Origin: Pseudoscleropodium purum
Lineage: Eukaryota; Streptophyta; Bryopsida; Hypnales; Brachytheciaceae
Reading direction: 5' to 3'
NCBI GenBank assembly: GCA_963969395.1
Contig: OZ017801.1
Span: 12,343,611-12,407,610, forward strand
DNA: 64,000 bases
Shown: in pieces, positions 1 through 12,331 of the stretch
How the letters are laid out: each line of letters opens with the position of its first letter
How positions within the stretch are numbered: position 1 is the first letter of the stretch
Made by a program: the position numbers and the translations under genes
Notes under the pieces: model-generated
Told to the model about the DNA's origin: nothing
Database searches by the model: none
The model's input: the letters and a program-made list of their open reading frames with translations, nothing else

Positions 1-817
1 CACCTTCTATTAAAATTTGAGCTTAAAATATGGAAATTTGTGGTCACAAATACCTACCTAAAATTTCTATACAACCAAAAAATGTAGGCCAATCCTTTAG
101 AGGTTAAAAGAAACAATGTCTAGGTGACATTTGTATTTTCTATAACATGAAAATGGAAATTCTATGCAAATTCAATCACATTGAATTTTGAAACAATGCG
201 TCCAAAACATTTGAATTGTTCAATTTCATATTTATAATTTAATCTTTGTAATAGGCTCTACAAAAATCTAATTGCTTACATACTTAAGCAATAACTCCAA
301 AGGTTTAGTTATAGTATGGACATTTAAAATTGATCTTTTAATGCAAATTCAATATGTATACATGATGTATATAATATATATGTTGCTTTCATCACATTTA
401 GTAATCTCATCTATTAGTCCAGTCATTTAAAAAAAAATATTAGATATTATTAGATTGTCAAATGAGTTACTTAAATTCAATAATAGTATTTGTAGCATCT
501 TTGCATTATCCCTTAAATTATGAATGTATATCCACAATTATGTTTTCTTTTTTCCTTTTCTTCATTGAATTTTTATATATATTGAAAGTTAAATGAAATT
601 AAAAAATTTATCAAATTAATTTGCAAGCTTATTACAATATATTGCTATCATTATAACCTCTACTGATGATAAAAAATTTAATTTGCTAAAAAGAATTTTT
701 TTTTTTGACAAACTTTTGATATACTGTACTATGCTTTTAAATTGATTTTGCATATATGTATTTTATAATGGTCAACTTATGTATTGATCATATTGATTTT
801 ATTATTGACAAATATTA
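1..817. other. AT-rich sequence without a recognisable gene
   Basis: No reading frame of plausible length or composition and no structured repeat was seen here. The stretch is AT-rich with short poly-A and poly-T runs, like most of the first 17 kb. Confidence 0.6.
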
Positions 818-1897
818 GGTTGTTGCAAAAAACACCAGCTAATTTGTTTATTATTTAAAAAAATCGGTTTATATCCAACAAAAAAACTTTTGAATTATGA
901 AACCAATGCCCAAAACAAAAAATTGTTTCTAGAATTTTTGACTGCAATTTTATCCCTTATTTTCCAAAAAATTAAAAAATCATTTTATATTGAAAAATCA
1001 ATTGTTAAACAGACATGCTTTTGGATTTAAGGGTTTTCTTATACTAAATACCAATTCAAATTATTGATTTTTGGTTGAAATTTTTATGATATATTTTTAC
1101 AGTAGGTAGACATGTCTCAACCAAAGAGCATCTAAAAAACATTATTTTATATCCTCCACACTTGTGCAAAGAGGCCTCTCTTTTGGATGCACTTGTAAAC
1201 ATTAAAAATGATTTTGATCTCATTTTTTTGTTCAAACCTCATCACTAAGAAGTCTTCCCAAATGCTCTTTCTCTTAATTTTTTTGAAAACTGATTTTTTC
1301 TATTTCTTATAAATAAAAATGTCCAACTATGCATTTTCTTTACAATAATTCTATGTCCAAAAATTTGTCCAAAAAAATAATTTGGACATTTTAATTTGTA
1401 GAAAATAGAAAATCAATTTTCAACAAAATTAAAAAATTAGTATTAGAAAAGACTTCATGGTGATGAGATTTGATTAAAAAAATGAGGTCAAAACCATTTT
1501 TAATGTTTACAAGTGTTTGTGCAAGGGAGGCCTCTTTGCATGAACGTGGATGACATAAAATAATGTTTTTTTAGATGCCCTTTAGTAGGGACATATCTAT
1601 CTACTATAAAACTATACCATAGAAATTTCAACCAAAACTCATTACTTTGAATTAGTATTTAGTATAAGAAAATCCTAAACCCAAAAGTGTGACATATTAA
1701 CAAAATTGACATTCAAATGTAAAATGATTTTTTTTTAATTTAAAAATAAATAAAAAATTTGATTACAATGAAGTTAACTAAAAATGTTTTCTTTTTTAAT
1801 TTTTAGCATTGGGTTTTTAATTCAAAAGTTATAGCCGATGACAAGAAAGTCACTCTAATTGTGATGTGAAAACATGTCGGTGTTTCTTGCAATGACC
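818..1897. mobile_element. Long foldback element, arms about 490 bp
   Basis: The left half (818 to about 1305) and the reverse complement of the right half (about 1400-1897) align almost continuously, so the transcript would form a hairpin of about 490 bp with a short AT-rich loop. The outer termini read GGTTGTTGCAAAAAACACC on the left and, on the opposite strand of the right end, GGTCATTGCAAGAAACACC. No transposase frame lies inside. The right arm also aligns with about 23750-24222, so this is a dispersed family. Similar termini occur at 7691-8419 and 10078-10926. No clear target-site duplication was found, so the superfamily is open (Mutator-like or hAT-like possible). Confidence 0.75.
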
Positions 1898-2752
1898 ATG
1901 TTATGATATTAAATATACTATTAAATTCATTTATTTCATCTCATTGAGTATGCTTTTGTAAAGTCCATATTTCATTACACTTGCAAAATTAAATTTTATA
2001 GTCAAAATCCAGCTTCAAACAACAACAAATGCTTGTATATTGCTAAAATCAAGTTTATACAATATAGAAATTACAACAAGCACCCGGTTTGATTCTGTTG
2101 CATTTGGAAGTAACTTACCAGGAGCTTTTGGAATTTGTTTTGAAAACAACTGAAATTATAGAAAAACTAGTAGAATACTTAATACTACTTATTCAAAAAA
2201 ACTGAAGTAAATAAATTCTTCAAAATTTATGTACAATAATATCAAAATGAAAAAATCATCTTTCTCTAGCAATAAAAAGATTTTATTAAAAAATAAGGCC
2301 ATTGTATCCGCTTCGAAGGGACAATTAGGGGTTTAGTCTTTTATTATGGTTGGCCCAAACTTTGCTTTTGGTATAATTGGTTAGTGGACTTTAATCTTTG
2401 AAGTTGTCTAAAGGACTTTTTTATTTGGTATTTACACTACAACTTGGTCAAAACTTCTCACAACATTATTTTATTGTCTTTCCATCTTGTCCAATATTCC
2501 ACCAAGTGCCTCAAATAATCATATCTTGGCCAAATCTTCTTGGTTGACTAGTGTACTTCTCCATTGTAGTGTAAATTTTTCTTAATTTTAATATTAATAA
2601 ATAAGATTTTATGGTTATATTTTTCAAAAAAATTGTACAAAATAATTGTATCAAATAATTGTACATTGATTTGAAAGACTGCAATTTCTATATTTAATAA
2701 TTTATCTTCTTAAATAATGTTCAATATTTCAAATGTATAATATGAAGTGTTG
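1898..2752. other. AT-rich sequence without a recognisable gene
   Basis: Only AT-rich non-coding sequence is seen. No frame, tandem array or paired inverted repeat stood out. Confidence 0.55.
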
Positions 2753-2800
2753 CTAATTTAGATGTCTCAATTTGAATAGTTGGTGATACAAATGTGTTGA

Positions 2801-3220
2801 CCCCTCTAGGATGTTAGTAGCCCAAATTGGCCTACGATTTTGAATACCAAAAAATCTACATACCTCTCCATATTTGTGAGGAGCATTCAGTGAACCTCCT
2901 TTATAAAAATAAAGAACCTCAGAAGTTTGATCTTGTCCCTTTTCTTTAATAGTAAGACTATCCAATAGAACTAACTTGGTAATCAATTGTCCAAGTCCAT
3001 TTATTCCAAGTTGCAATCATTCACAATGATGCAATAGTTCAAAAGCTGCTACATCATGATCAACTTAATGTTAATTCTTTTCCTCTAAAAGGATAAGATA
3101 GTCATTTGTTTCATGTGAACTTTGTCAAAACAATATAAAGATTTTAAGTGAACCCTTTAATGCCAAGTAGCTAAGTATGTACATATTGTAAACCATATGG
3201 CTTCTAACATCCTAAAGGGG
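2801..3220. mobile_element. Miniature inverted-repeat element, TTAA family (diverged)
   Basis: The left terminus CCCCTCTAGGATGTTAG and the reverse complement of the right terminus, CCCCTTTAGGATGTTAG, match closely. Flanking tetranucleotides are TTGA and GTAA, each one base from TTAA. The length, about 420 bp, and the CCCCT start fit the TTAA-flanked family seen elsewhere in the window. An 87-codon minus-strand frame (2753-3016) overlaps it but has no recognisable domain. Confidence 0.5.
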
Positions 3221-4906
3221 GTAATATATATGCCATATCAACATTTATTTTCTTGTTGGCATGCCATGTCATTTTTTGAAACTCAACATGGACAATAGTG
3301 CAACAATGTACAATGTCTATTGTTGAAGATTTTTAAATGAAATATAGTAGAAGACTTTCAAATGTACAATTAGTAAATATAATTTTGGAGAGGTACAAGT
3401 AACAAAGCAAACCTCAAATCTACATTTCAATAGGTTTTGACAAATCAATGTAAAGTAATCCATCATGTGGTGGCATCTTTATAATCATATAAAAAATTCA
3501 TTGAAAGAAATCTAGTCCCTAGGGTATTTGAAAACAATAAAGCATTTCACTTCTACAAGAAATCTAAATCTATGATGAATTCTATTTCCATATAAATTTC
3601 TAATTGCACAAAATGTTAGGAAGTCTAATTATCTATTCTAATATTCATTGACAAGCAAAATTCAAATAGTTTTGAATCATAAAATAAAGGCAAAAAGTAT
3701 AAACAAACAATTTGAAAAAAATGAAGACAATATGAAACACCAAAAAAATTCAAAAGTATTTAGACTATGGCTATGAAGAAAGTCAAGAAACCAAACAAAT
3801 ATGACTAGATTTTATGATCAATGAAGGACATATGAAACAATGTTGAATTGCACTATAATTAATTATTTAGAACCAATTGCTTCAAAAAGTATTACTAGGC
3901 CATATGAGACACATTTTGTTCCCCATGTTGCATTTTTATAGCATTCTGGAACTTGGACTGGCGCCAATTCAACCCTTGTCCATTTTTTATTGTTAGCAAT
4001 TGCATTATTCTAACTATAAGTAGTGATAATTGCGTTGCTTATCATTAATAGATACAATAAAAAAAAACTTGGCACTTATACACTGATTTAGCCACAAGAC
4101 TTATCCGCTAACTTGTTTCAATGACAATTCTATAATCACCTGCTATACAATCACCTACTACATTTAGTCAATCACTCTTATTTAGACTACCAATTTTGTG
4201 GCATTGTATTTTACAATCTTTGTGGTCTAAATACTTGAATGTTTTGATTGACTTTAATCACCTTTACGATGTGCCTGTAATTGTACTTGTTCCTTCCTTC
4301 CCCCAATGTGCTACTAGAAGTAGTCATAAATGATGGATTCATGACTACTATTGGTATTATTGGCATCCCAACCACTAGTTGTTTACTATTATTGAATGAA
4401 TAAATCTTCTAATTTTCAAAAAAATTAGATTGTACAAATTTTGAGATATTTGCTATTAAAGCTTGGTTTTGGAAAAACAATAAATTTCATTTAGGCTAAA
4501 TTACTTCAAGGGGGCATATCTCAAAATTTTCACAAATAATTTTTTTTTCTTTTTTGACCAAATGCATTAATGACTAGTTGAAAACATGCATGCCAATTTT
4601 CACAAGTATTGGAGCAAGAGTAGATTATTTACAAGGCCTTGTAATCAATGGAATTTCTCAATGAAAATAAGAATTCTACCTAATGAATCATATCAACTAT
4701 TTTGCTTCAATCAATAAGCACATTGTCTTTTTTCACTATCTATGGAATATTTTTTCTTGGAATGACATCTTATTGTCTACATTTCTTTTCCAAGATAAAT
4801 CTGTAATGGCCATTTTTTGAAGTATTTGAGTTTGAAAAATCACACAAAATGGAGTTTTGTCCAAGTCAAGAGTTTTTTCAACTATGAAAAAGACAATGTA
4901 ATGAAC
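3221..4906. other. AT-rich sequence; diverged dispersed repeat in first part
   Basis: No gene is visible. Sequence at about 3230-3430 resembles 6440-6640 (shared phrases around the latGCCATGTCAT-like and AATGTACAAT motifs), pointing to an old dispersed repeat. The remainder is AT-rich and unstructured. Confidence 0.4.
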
Positions 4907-4908
4907 TA

Positions 4909-5667
4909 CGGTGACTCACAAAAGTAGTTGGCTACCCTAAATTGGAATTGGAATTATGAAGTGAAATTTGGACATGATGTTGTATAAAACGGATTCTACC
5001 CTCATATATAAATTCACTTAAAATGGACTATATTTAGACCTATTATTATTTGAATGAATTTTTGATGGGTAAAAAAACTTTTTGTTAGAAGTTAAAATGT
5101 CCCATTTCTTTTTATAGAAAGAGTGTAAATCTTGACTAAAATCACATATTACAAGTTTCATGAATTTTGGATTTTTATTGATTGAGATTTAATTGATTGA
5201 AATTTGACCTCGAAATTTTGTCTTTTTAAATTTTTCACTCCATAAATTGCAAAAAAACAATATAGAAATTCAACATAACATCAAATAAATATATATATCA
5301 AAAACATATTTTTTTGCAATTTATGGAGTGAAAAATTTAAAAAGACAAAATTTTGAGGTCAAATTTCTATCAATTTAATTTCAATCAATAAAAATCCAAA
5401 ATTCATGAAATTTGTAACATGTGAATCTAGTCAAGATGCACATTTTTCCTATAAAAAGAAATAGGACATTTTGACTTCTTACAAAAAGTTTATTTTTCCA
5501 TCAAAAATTCATTTAAATAATAATAGGTCTAAATACAATTCATTTTAAGTGAATTTACATATGAAGGTAGAATTAATTTTGTACAACATGTCTAAATTTC
5601 ACTTGATAATTCCAATTTTTCAATTTTTGAGAGCAATTTTTAGGGTGTCCAACTACTTTTGTCATTG
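4909..5667. mobile_element. Foldback Tc1/mariner-type miniature element
   Basis: Arms of about 345 bp (4909-5254 and about 5312-5667) are near-perfect inverted repeats around a loop of about 58 bp. The ends are CGGTGACTCACAAAAGTAG on the left and, read inward on the other strand, CAATGACAAAAGTAGTTGG. Each end is flanked by TA (4907-4908 and 5668-5669). A GTGACTCACAAAAGTA-like terminus with a TA target is typical of Tc1/mariner elements. There is no transposase inside, so it is non-autonomous. A Tc1-like transposase fossil lies at 17449-18465, but its own termini were not found, so a direct link is unproven. Confidence 0.8.
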
Positions 5668-5669
5668 TA

Positions 5670-6669
5670 GATGAAAAGAATAGAAAATTCCAAAGAAATT
5701 ATTTTTGGAGGATTTTGTGCATTTGAAGTTGGGTACAACCATGAAATAGTTACATGGGCCTTTATGAGTTATTTTGTTTGTAGAATTTGAATACAAAACA
5801 TTTTAAGTGAAAAATAACATGGTTAGAAGAATCAATCAATGCTATTTAATATGAATACACACCATTAGGAGTTCATTCATTGTGTTATTGTCATAGTTGA
5901 AGTAGATCCTTCAACTTTTAGTATAAAAATATTGCATACAAGTATCCATGTATAAGAGCATAATTATTGTATCCATATTACATCAATCCCTAATTTTGCA
6001 ACTTACAATTGGTGCATTTGATGTTTCCAATCCATGCATCTAAATTAATGGATTTCTGGTCAAATTTTTCTCAATTCTTGCATTTCTCTTTATTTGAAGG
6101 ACAAATGAATACAAATTTCATTGCAAATTGAGTTAAAGAAAGTATTATGACTTACATAAATATCTAGTTCCCAAAACTATAAGCAAAACATCATTGATAA
6201 AATTAATATTTTAAAAAAGACTCCAAAACACTTTGGACTAAAATGCCTGACATATACTAATTCAAAAAATAAATTAGGAAGTCCAAGACACTTTAATCCA
6301 TTTACCTACAATTGCACAATATACAACTAGAGAATTTAACGTCCAAGACTACAACTAAGACTAAAAATGTGTATTAAAAAGTCTTGTCACTTTAGATGCC
6401 TTAATTTGGACAATGGATAAGACAAATGTGTTGATTTGTACTACGTTAGCCTTACTTCTCTTGTGCACATGCCTTGTCATATTTTCAAATTTAATGTGGA
6501 TAATGGTGTGGGATTGTATAGTGTTTCTTTTTAATTCTTTTGTAATGTACAATAATCAAATATTTTCAAATGTATAATAATGATGATTTTAGAAAATACA
6601 ATTCACAAAACAAAATTGAAATCTACATTTTGAAAGATTTTGAAATGTAAAAAATTGCAAAATGTATCA
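5670..6669. other. AT-rich sequence without a recognisable gene
   Basis: No coding frame of note. The last 250 bases resemble the repeat at 2740-3430. The next TTAA-flanked element begins directly after. Confidence 0.45.
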
Positions 6670-6673
6670 TTAA

Positions 6674-7310
6674 CTCCTAAATACCTAATGCACCAAATTT
6701 CATTGTCGATAATATTTTAAAGTTAATTAAAACTTAATCAAATAGCTATTTTTGTATTTTTCAAAAATTCTTTTTGAAGTTTTATCTTAGCATCAAAAAT
6801 TTGATTTTGAAAATGATTGATTGTGGTTTTTCTATTCAAAATTTTGTGCAAGGGTGTCCATTGCAATCTTGACTTTTTGTAATATTGAGAGCTCTTAGAA
6901 AGAAGCCTCAATTATTCTAGATCTTGGAGAAAAATTCACATTAAGAATTCATTTTAAAGAATTGTAGAAGAGATTTTTAGAAGTCATAAATTGATCGGAA
7001 TTATGCATATTATGTCCTTTAACTTCATTTTTTTTGGTGACCAATTTTTTAGATTTGGCATGTGAAAAGAGGATTAAAAGGCTTCAAATCACTTTCATAG
7101 TTCTAACACCCTCATGATCAAACATTATAATCTTTCAATCCATTAGCAACATTGTTGTATTTTCTTTCCCTATGTAATCTTTAATATATCTAGTTTGAGT
7201 TTGTACAATTACAATTCAAAAAAATTGATACAACTTATCAAAATGTTGTCTTTTTATTCAATTTAGAGGAAATTCCTAAAAGCTCCATAAAGGCCCTAGG
7301 CATTTAGGGG
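6674..7310. mobile_element. TTAA-flanked non-autonomous element (637 bp)
   Basis: It is flanked by TTAA at 6670-6673 and 7311-7314. The left terminus is CTCCTAAATACCTAATGC and the right terminus, reverse complemented, is CCCCTAAATGCCTAGGGC. No transposase is encoded. TTAA target duplication with CCC-type termini is the piggyBac pattern. Confidence 0.65.
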
Positions 7311-7690
7311 TTAAGTAATTTCATCTTTATAATCAAGTAAAAATTTATACATTTCAAGAATTCTAAATCTATGCAATTTTTCAAATCAATGAAGTATTTT
7401 CATTCTATAAAGAAATCTAAATGTATCAGATATTTGAATTCTATATAAAATTTTGAAGCTATGAAGATTTAAATCTATCAAAGTTCTAAATCTATAAAGA
7501 GTTAGGTTCCTAATTAAACCTCCAACCTATTTATACAAGCTTGTTAAAATACAAAATATTAGAAATATACATCATTAAAGTATTAATTTGTAATCAACAT
7601 CATGTTCAAGCTGAAATAATAGAAGATTTTTGTATACAATTTCATATTTATATACAATACATTTGGAAAGATGGAAAGATTAACATCTTA

Positions 7691-8419
7691 GGTCATTGTA
7701 AGAAACACTTGTCATTTCTTGGTCAAAACGGCCTCAATATTGGAATATTGTGACATTTGAAATATTTTTTTAAAAAATTAAAAAAAATATGGAAGATTTG
7801 TAAAGCATTCAAAATATGATTTGTGCAAAAATTTAAACCTTGAAAAATTTATCTCAAAAAGTTATGCTTAACGAAAGAAACCTAGAGAAATGCAAGAAAA
7901 TAGATTCTTTTGAATTTGATTTTTAAGAAATAGTAAAAAAAATCAAAGAATTCAAAGAAAAAAAGACATTTTTCTAATTGGAAGATGCTCTTTTTCAACC
8001 ATTTTTTTATTTTTGGCAAATAAAAATTGTATTCTTTGCATAAGTACTTAGGTAGTGCACTTTAAGCACATGTGGTATTGGTGGACAATTTTTTATTTTA
8101 GAAAATATCTTGAAGGTTTATGTAACTTTAGTATAATTCATTATATATCAATTTTGACTTCCAAATTTGTATTTTTGGGTCGGAAATAGTACTAAAATTT
8201 CCTAAAATGGCTAAGGTAGACATCCAATTGGGGGCAAATTAAAAATAGTAAATAATTTTTTTTAAATTGGAAAGAAATTATCCAATATTTAAAACTAATA
8301 CATGTACCTTCTATTCAAATTTCATAGAAAATTAACATATGAGGCAAAAGTTATGAGCCAAAAAACACTTGTCCAAACCAAGGGGATAAGAAACATGACA
8401 AGTGATTCCTACAACGACC
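7691..8419. mobile_element. Inverted-repeat element with GGTCATTG termini
   Basis: The left end GGTCATTGTAAGAAACACTT and the reverse complement of the right end, GGTCGTTGTAGGAATCACTT, match over about 25 bases. The termini resemble those of the foldback element at 818-1897 and the element at 10078-10926. No coding frame inside. No target duplication was recognised. Confidence 0.5.
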
Positions 8420-9540
8420 CTATTGCATTATATAAAGTATAAAAATATCACTTTGTACTTTTTGTATACTCAAATTGATACAATTGAAAAAAGAGTTTCT
8501 CTACAAATACATACTTCATTACATATTTGAATACCCCAAGAAATTGATATTTACATAATGTAGTGCCTCTATAAGTCTATATAATGTGTATATACAAAAT
8601 AAATTATGTGAAGTGATAGACAAGAGAAGAAAGGTACTAGAAAAATATAAAAAATTCACTATGAAACTACAAAAATTTACTAAAACATTGAATCCATTAG
8701 GGCAAAACATTAGAATGTATATTAAAGAGAAAGTGAGATGGAAAATGAAACTAAGAAAGAGGTGGCATTGACAATCTACCAACAAAAGTGTGCTAAAACA
8801 CCAAGGTAATTATTGCTTTTCTATGTTGAAATATTGAATTACAAATGACAAAACCCTAGTGTGTGATCGTAGCAATGACAATGGACAATAACATAAGAGC
8901 AAAGATCTTTTAACATAACCTACAAACTATGGTGAAACATTGTGTCAATAATCACAAAACTTTGTTGAAACATTGAGCCCCAAGCAACAAAATTATGTTG
9001 TTGGAAACATTGAAACAATTGCAAAAAAATATTCAAAGAAGTAAAAGTAGAGAGTGGGAAGACAAAAGCTTCAAAAATCTATCACCTTAGCTTTATAGCC
9101 CTACTAAACCATCAAGCCAAAAACTACAACACTTTGCTTAAACATCAAGAAAAGACTTCAATTTCTTGTTGTAAAAGCAAGAGGGTAGTGAGAGATGAGA
9201 GAACATAGGTGATGCTATAGATCTCTAATTTCCAATTAGAATTTGCCATGTAGAATATGCTTTTGTAAACCTTTGCTATTGTATGTTCATATGTATTAAA
9301 TTATTCAAGCATATCTTTTTCATTTGCCTCTACATCAATATCACATTGAGTTGTCAAAGTTTCTTACAAATAGAATGAGACATGTCAACTACCATGTCAA
9401 CAAGTCAACAATGCATTGCAACACCCATACAATGCTATAAATTGACCTTTTGTTTTTTTGCCAAATTAAAATAGGCAATTTTTTAAATTTGCCAAACTAA
9501 CATGTGTAGGTTGAGTACGTGTTGATTAGGGTCCTTGTTT
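8420..9540. other. AT-rich sequence without a recognisable gene
   Basis: Two short overlapping frames of 60-90 codons on opposite strands at 8519-8785 are lysine/asparagine-rich or hydrophobic as expected by chance in AT-rich DNA. Nothing else stands out. Confidence 0.45.
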
Positions 9541-9542
9541 TT

Positions 9543-9723
9543 AATAGTAAGACACACTTTACACCTAGAGGCCAAGCCATTGCCTTTGACGCTAATTGCA
9601 CAAACTTTACCTTCTGCCCAATTACAAGTGAGGATTTTAGCCTCTCATCCAATCACAAGAGAGGATTTGGGGCTTCTTGCACAACAAATTGGCCTAGCCT
9701 CTAGGTATAAAGTGTCCCTAATA
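9543..9723. mobile_element. Small miniature inverted-repeat element
   Basis: The terminal block around 9551-9585 (ACACTTTACACCTAGAGGC) is inverted at about 9690-9717 (reverse complement ACACTTTATACCTAGAGGC). The inner part is richer in GC than its surroundings. Total length is about 180 bp. Outer bases read TTA-like on both sides, which would fit a Harbinger-type element, but the boundary is uncertain. Confidence 0.55.
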
Positions 9724-10077
9724 AATGATTGAACAATTTGAAATAAAGCAAGATCATTAGTATTTGATTAATCTACCCTCAAGGAATCAAGAATCACTAG
9801 TGCAATTCATACTATGATTGTCATCTCTCTCAAAATTGATTTTGGATAGGATCTTGCAATTGAAATGAGTCTGCAACTTTGTTCCTTTGAGTTTAAATAC
9901 CAAATTTCAATAACATCTAAGAATCTTTCCAACTTTGGTCACTGATTAACTAACTTTATACTTTAAATCCTAGTTTTCATTTGTGATTGTAAGTCATAGA
10001 TCCAAGTCTTTTGGAACAATATAGAAAAGAAGTTTAGAAATATCCCTTCCAAATTTTATAACTAGATTACTAGTAAG

Positions 10078-10926
10078 GGTGGTTGCAAGAAAAACTTGTC
10101 CCATATTTTGTCCCCTTGGCTTTAGATAGGTGTTTTTTGACTAATTTTTGTAGTATGTTCCAAATGTATGTAAAATTTGAAATGAAGATTTATGTGCTAG
10201 TTGTAGACATTAAGTATCTTTTTTGCATTTTTTGAAAATTAATTTTCTATTTTTAAACAATCTTGTATTAGATGTCTATTTTTGCCATTTGAGGGGGATA
10301 GTAGTATTTTCGACCTAAACATGCAGATTTAAAGTTGAAAATTAGGAAATGGGTATTATATTAAGATTGCACATAGTGATGACAATGTCTTATGCAAATT
10401 TTGACACGTGTGGTGAGTACATGGGCTCAAAATGAGTGTGTCCTTTACAAATAATTGGAATGAGAGAAAAAATCCCTTTCAAAAGTATTTGGTACAATTC
10501 AAGTGTGTCAAAGCATAGAAAAATGGCCATTCTAAACATCATTTTTATGATTTTCATAAATTACTGATAATCAAAATGTTTATGTATCCATTTCTATTAA
10601 TTTTTGGTCCTTTTGGCTCTATAGTAGTCCATTATAGTAAATAGATATGCATAGTTTTAAATGTATATTTTAAATTTATTTTTAATGATTTTTTTTAATG
10701 ATATTGATTGATTTTGTTTTTTCTACTTTACAAATTTTTTTGGATTTTTTTGAAATTCTTTATGAATTCATTAAAAAAATTCATATTTAAAAAATTCATT
10801 TTCTTGATATAGACTACACTGCTACTCCTATACAATACTTGTAGTAATCTTAGCAGTGGTAGTCCTATAGCCCAGAACAATGTTTTTGAGACATTTGAAA
10901 GTGTTAAGTGTTTTTTACAACAACCC
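10078..10926. mobile_element. Inverted-repeat element with GGTTGTTG-type termini
   Basis: The left end reads GGTGGTTGCAAGAAAAACTT and the reverse complement of the right end GGGTTGTTGTAAAAAACACTT is close to it (both share the GTTG..AA.AAACACTT core of the elements at 818 and 7691). A 66-codon minus frame near the right end has no recognisable domain. Confidence 0.45.
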
Positions 10927-11356
10927 ATAATAAAAAAGATATATGCTCACAAAAAAAAACTCTTGACTACCTTAGGTTCTAAACCCTTCTAATTTGATGC
11001 CTTATATTTCTATTAATGATATAGGTTTGAAATTTGGTGCAATAATAGAACAACTTGTCACATATTTAGATCCAAAATCTTGTCTTGATCTAATATTCAT
11101 CATATCATAATCATGAAGAGTTTTCCTCAACCTCAAATCTAGCTTCTTTATGAATCAATATCAATACCAAATAATTTGCACCAAGTACAAATCTACACCC
11201 TCCAAATCTTCAAAGCACGTCTATTAACCAAGAAAGAGGCAAATTGCAAGTCTTCATGTCTAAAAATCCAATCCACAATCCTAACTCTTGGTAGCTAACT
11301 ACTGACTAACCCAACCCCCTATATTTGTACTGAAAATTGGTAACCAACCCAATTAA

Positions 11357-12327
11357 CCCCTAAAGGACTTGCATGCATTTTTTGGCAATATAGAAAATTT
11401 GGGCAAGCTGGTGTGAATGAAGATTTGCATATTTTAGGCTGAAATTTAAAAAAAGGTAGAGACAAGAAATATCTTTCATATGCACTAAATTTCATGACAT
11501 TTGAAAATACAAATAAAAAGTTATGGCCTAATATGTTACTTTTTTCATGAATAGGCAGCTAGAGCAAATAAAAAAATCACTTTCTTTAAACAAAAAAATT
11601 TTAATTGATTTTCTAGAGTTATATGTACATGGAAAGCTTTGAATCATTCCATTTTGATCAATGAGTCAAAATTTATGAGGATTTCTTGTTTGAAGGTAGG
11701 TATAGATTCTCTATTCTGAATAAACTTTAAAGTCTTTTATCTTACTTAGTTTTCAATATTTTTGGAAAAAAAGAAAATCATAGGGTGTAGATTGTTTATT
11801 AAAACATCAAAATCATTGGGATTGGCATTTTTCAATTCCATAATTAAATTCTAAACAATTTAGTATTTTGAATCATTCTTTAGTACTATCTACTTTCTAT
11901 TTTTTCCGTATATGTTGGATAATTACAAATAATCTAAAAGTTTTCAAATATGTGACCAACTAGGAAAAAGAACCCAAAGAAGCACTATCATTTTGGACCT
12001 TTTTTCATAGAAATATTAGCTTGTGAAGTGCAGTTGCTCTAATATTTGCAGGGAAGACAAAATGCTTTTAGGAGATTTGAATGCATACATCTTGCAATCC
12101 ACATGTTTGAAATGTTTGAAATTTTTTTTTAATGCAATGGTTCTTCTATTTGTTTAAAAAAAAAAAAATGTTTGAAATTTTTACTACATGTTTTTAAGTC
12201 AACATACTACAAGATCCTACAATTATATGTGTCAAAAAAAGTATTTTTTCAAAAAATTGGTACTTGTACTAAAAATTGGTAGTTTCTAAGCTTTTTCAGT
12301 GAAAACATAGTCATGAAACTTTAGAGG
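11357..12327. mobile_element. TTAA-flanked non-autonomous element (971 bp)
   Basis: Flanked by TTAA at 11353-11356 and 12328-12331. Left terminus CCCCTAAAGGACTTGCATGC, right terminus (reverse complement) CCTCTAAAGTTTCATGAC. Its whole length aligns with the element at 29930-30858 (shared ATATTTTAGGCTGAAATTT block, TTATGGCC block and the GGTAGTTTCTAAGC-like right subterminal part). No transposase inside. Confidence 0.8.
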
Positions 12328-12331
12328 TTAA

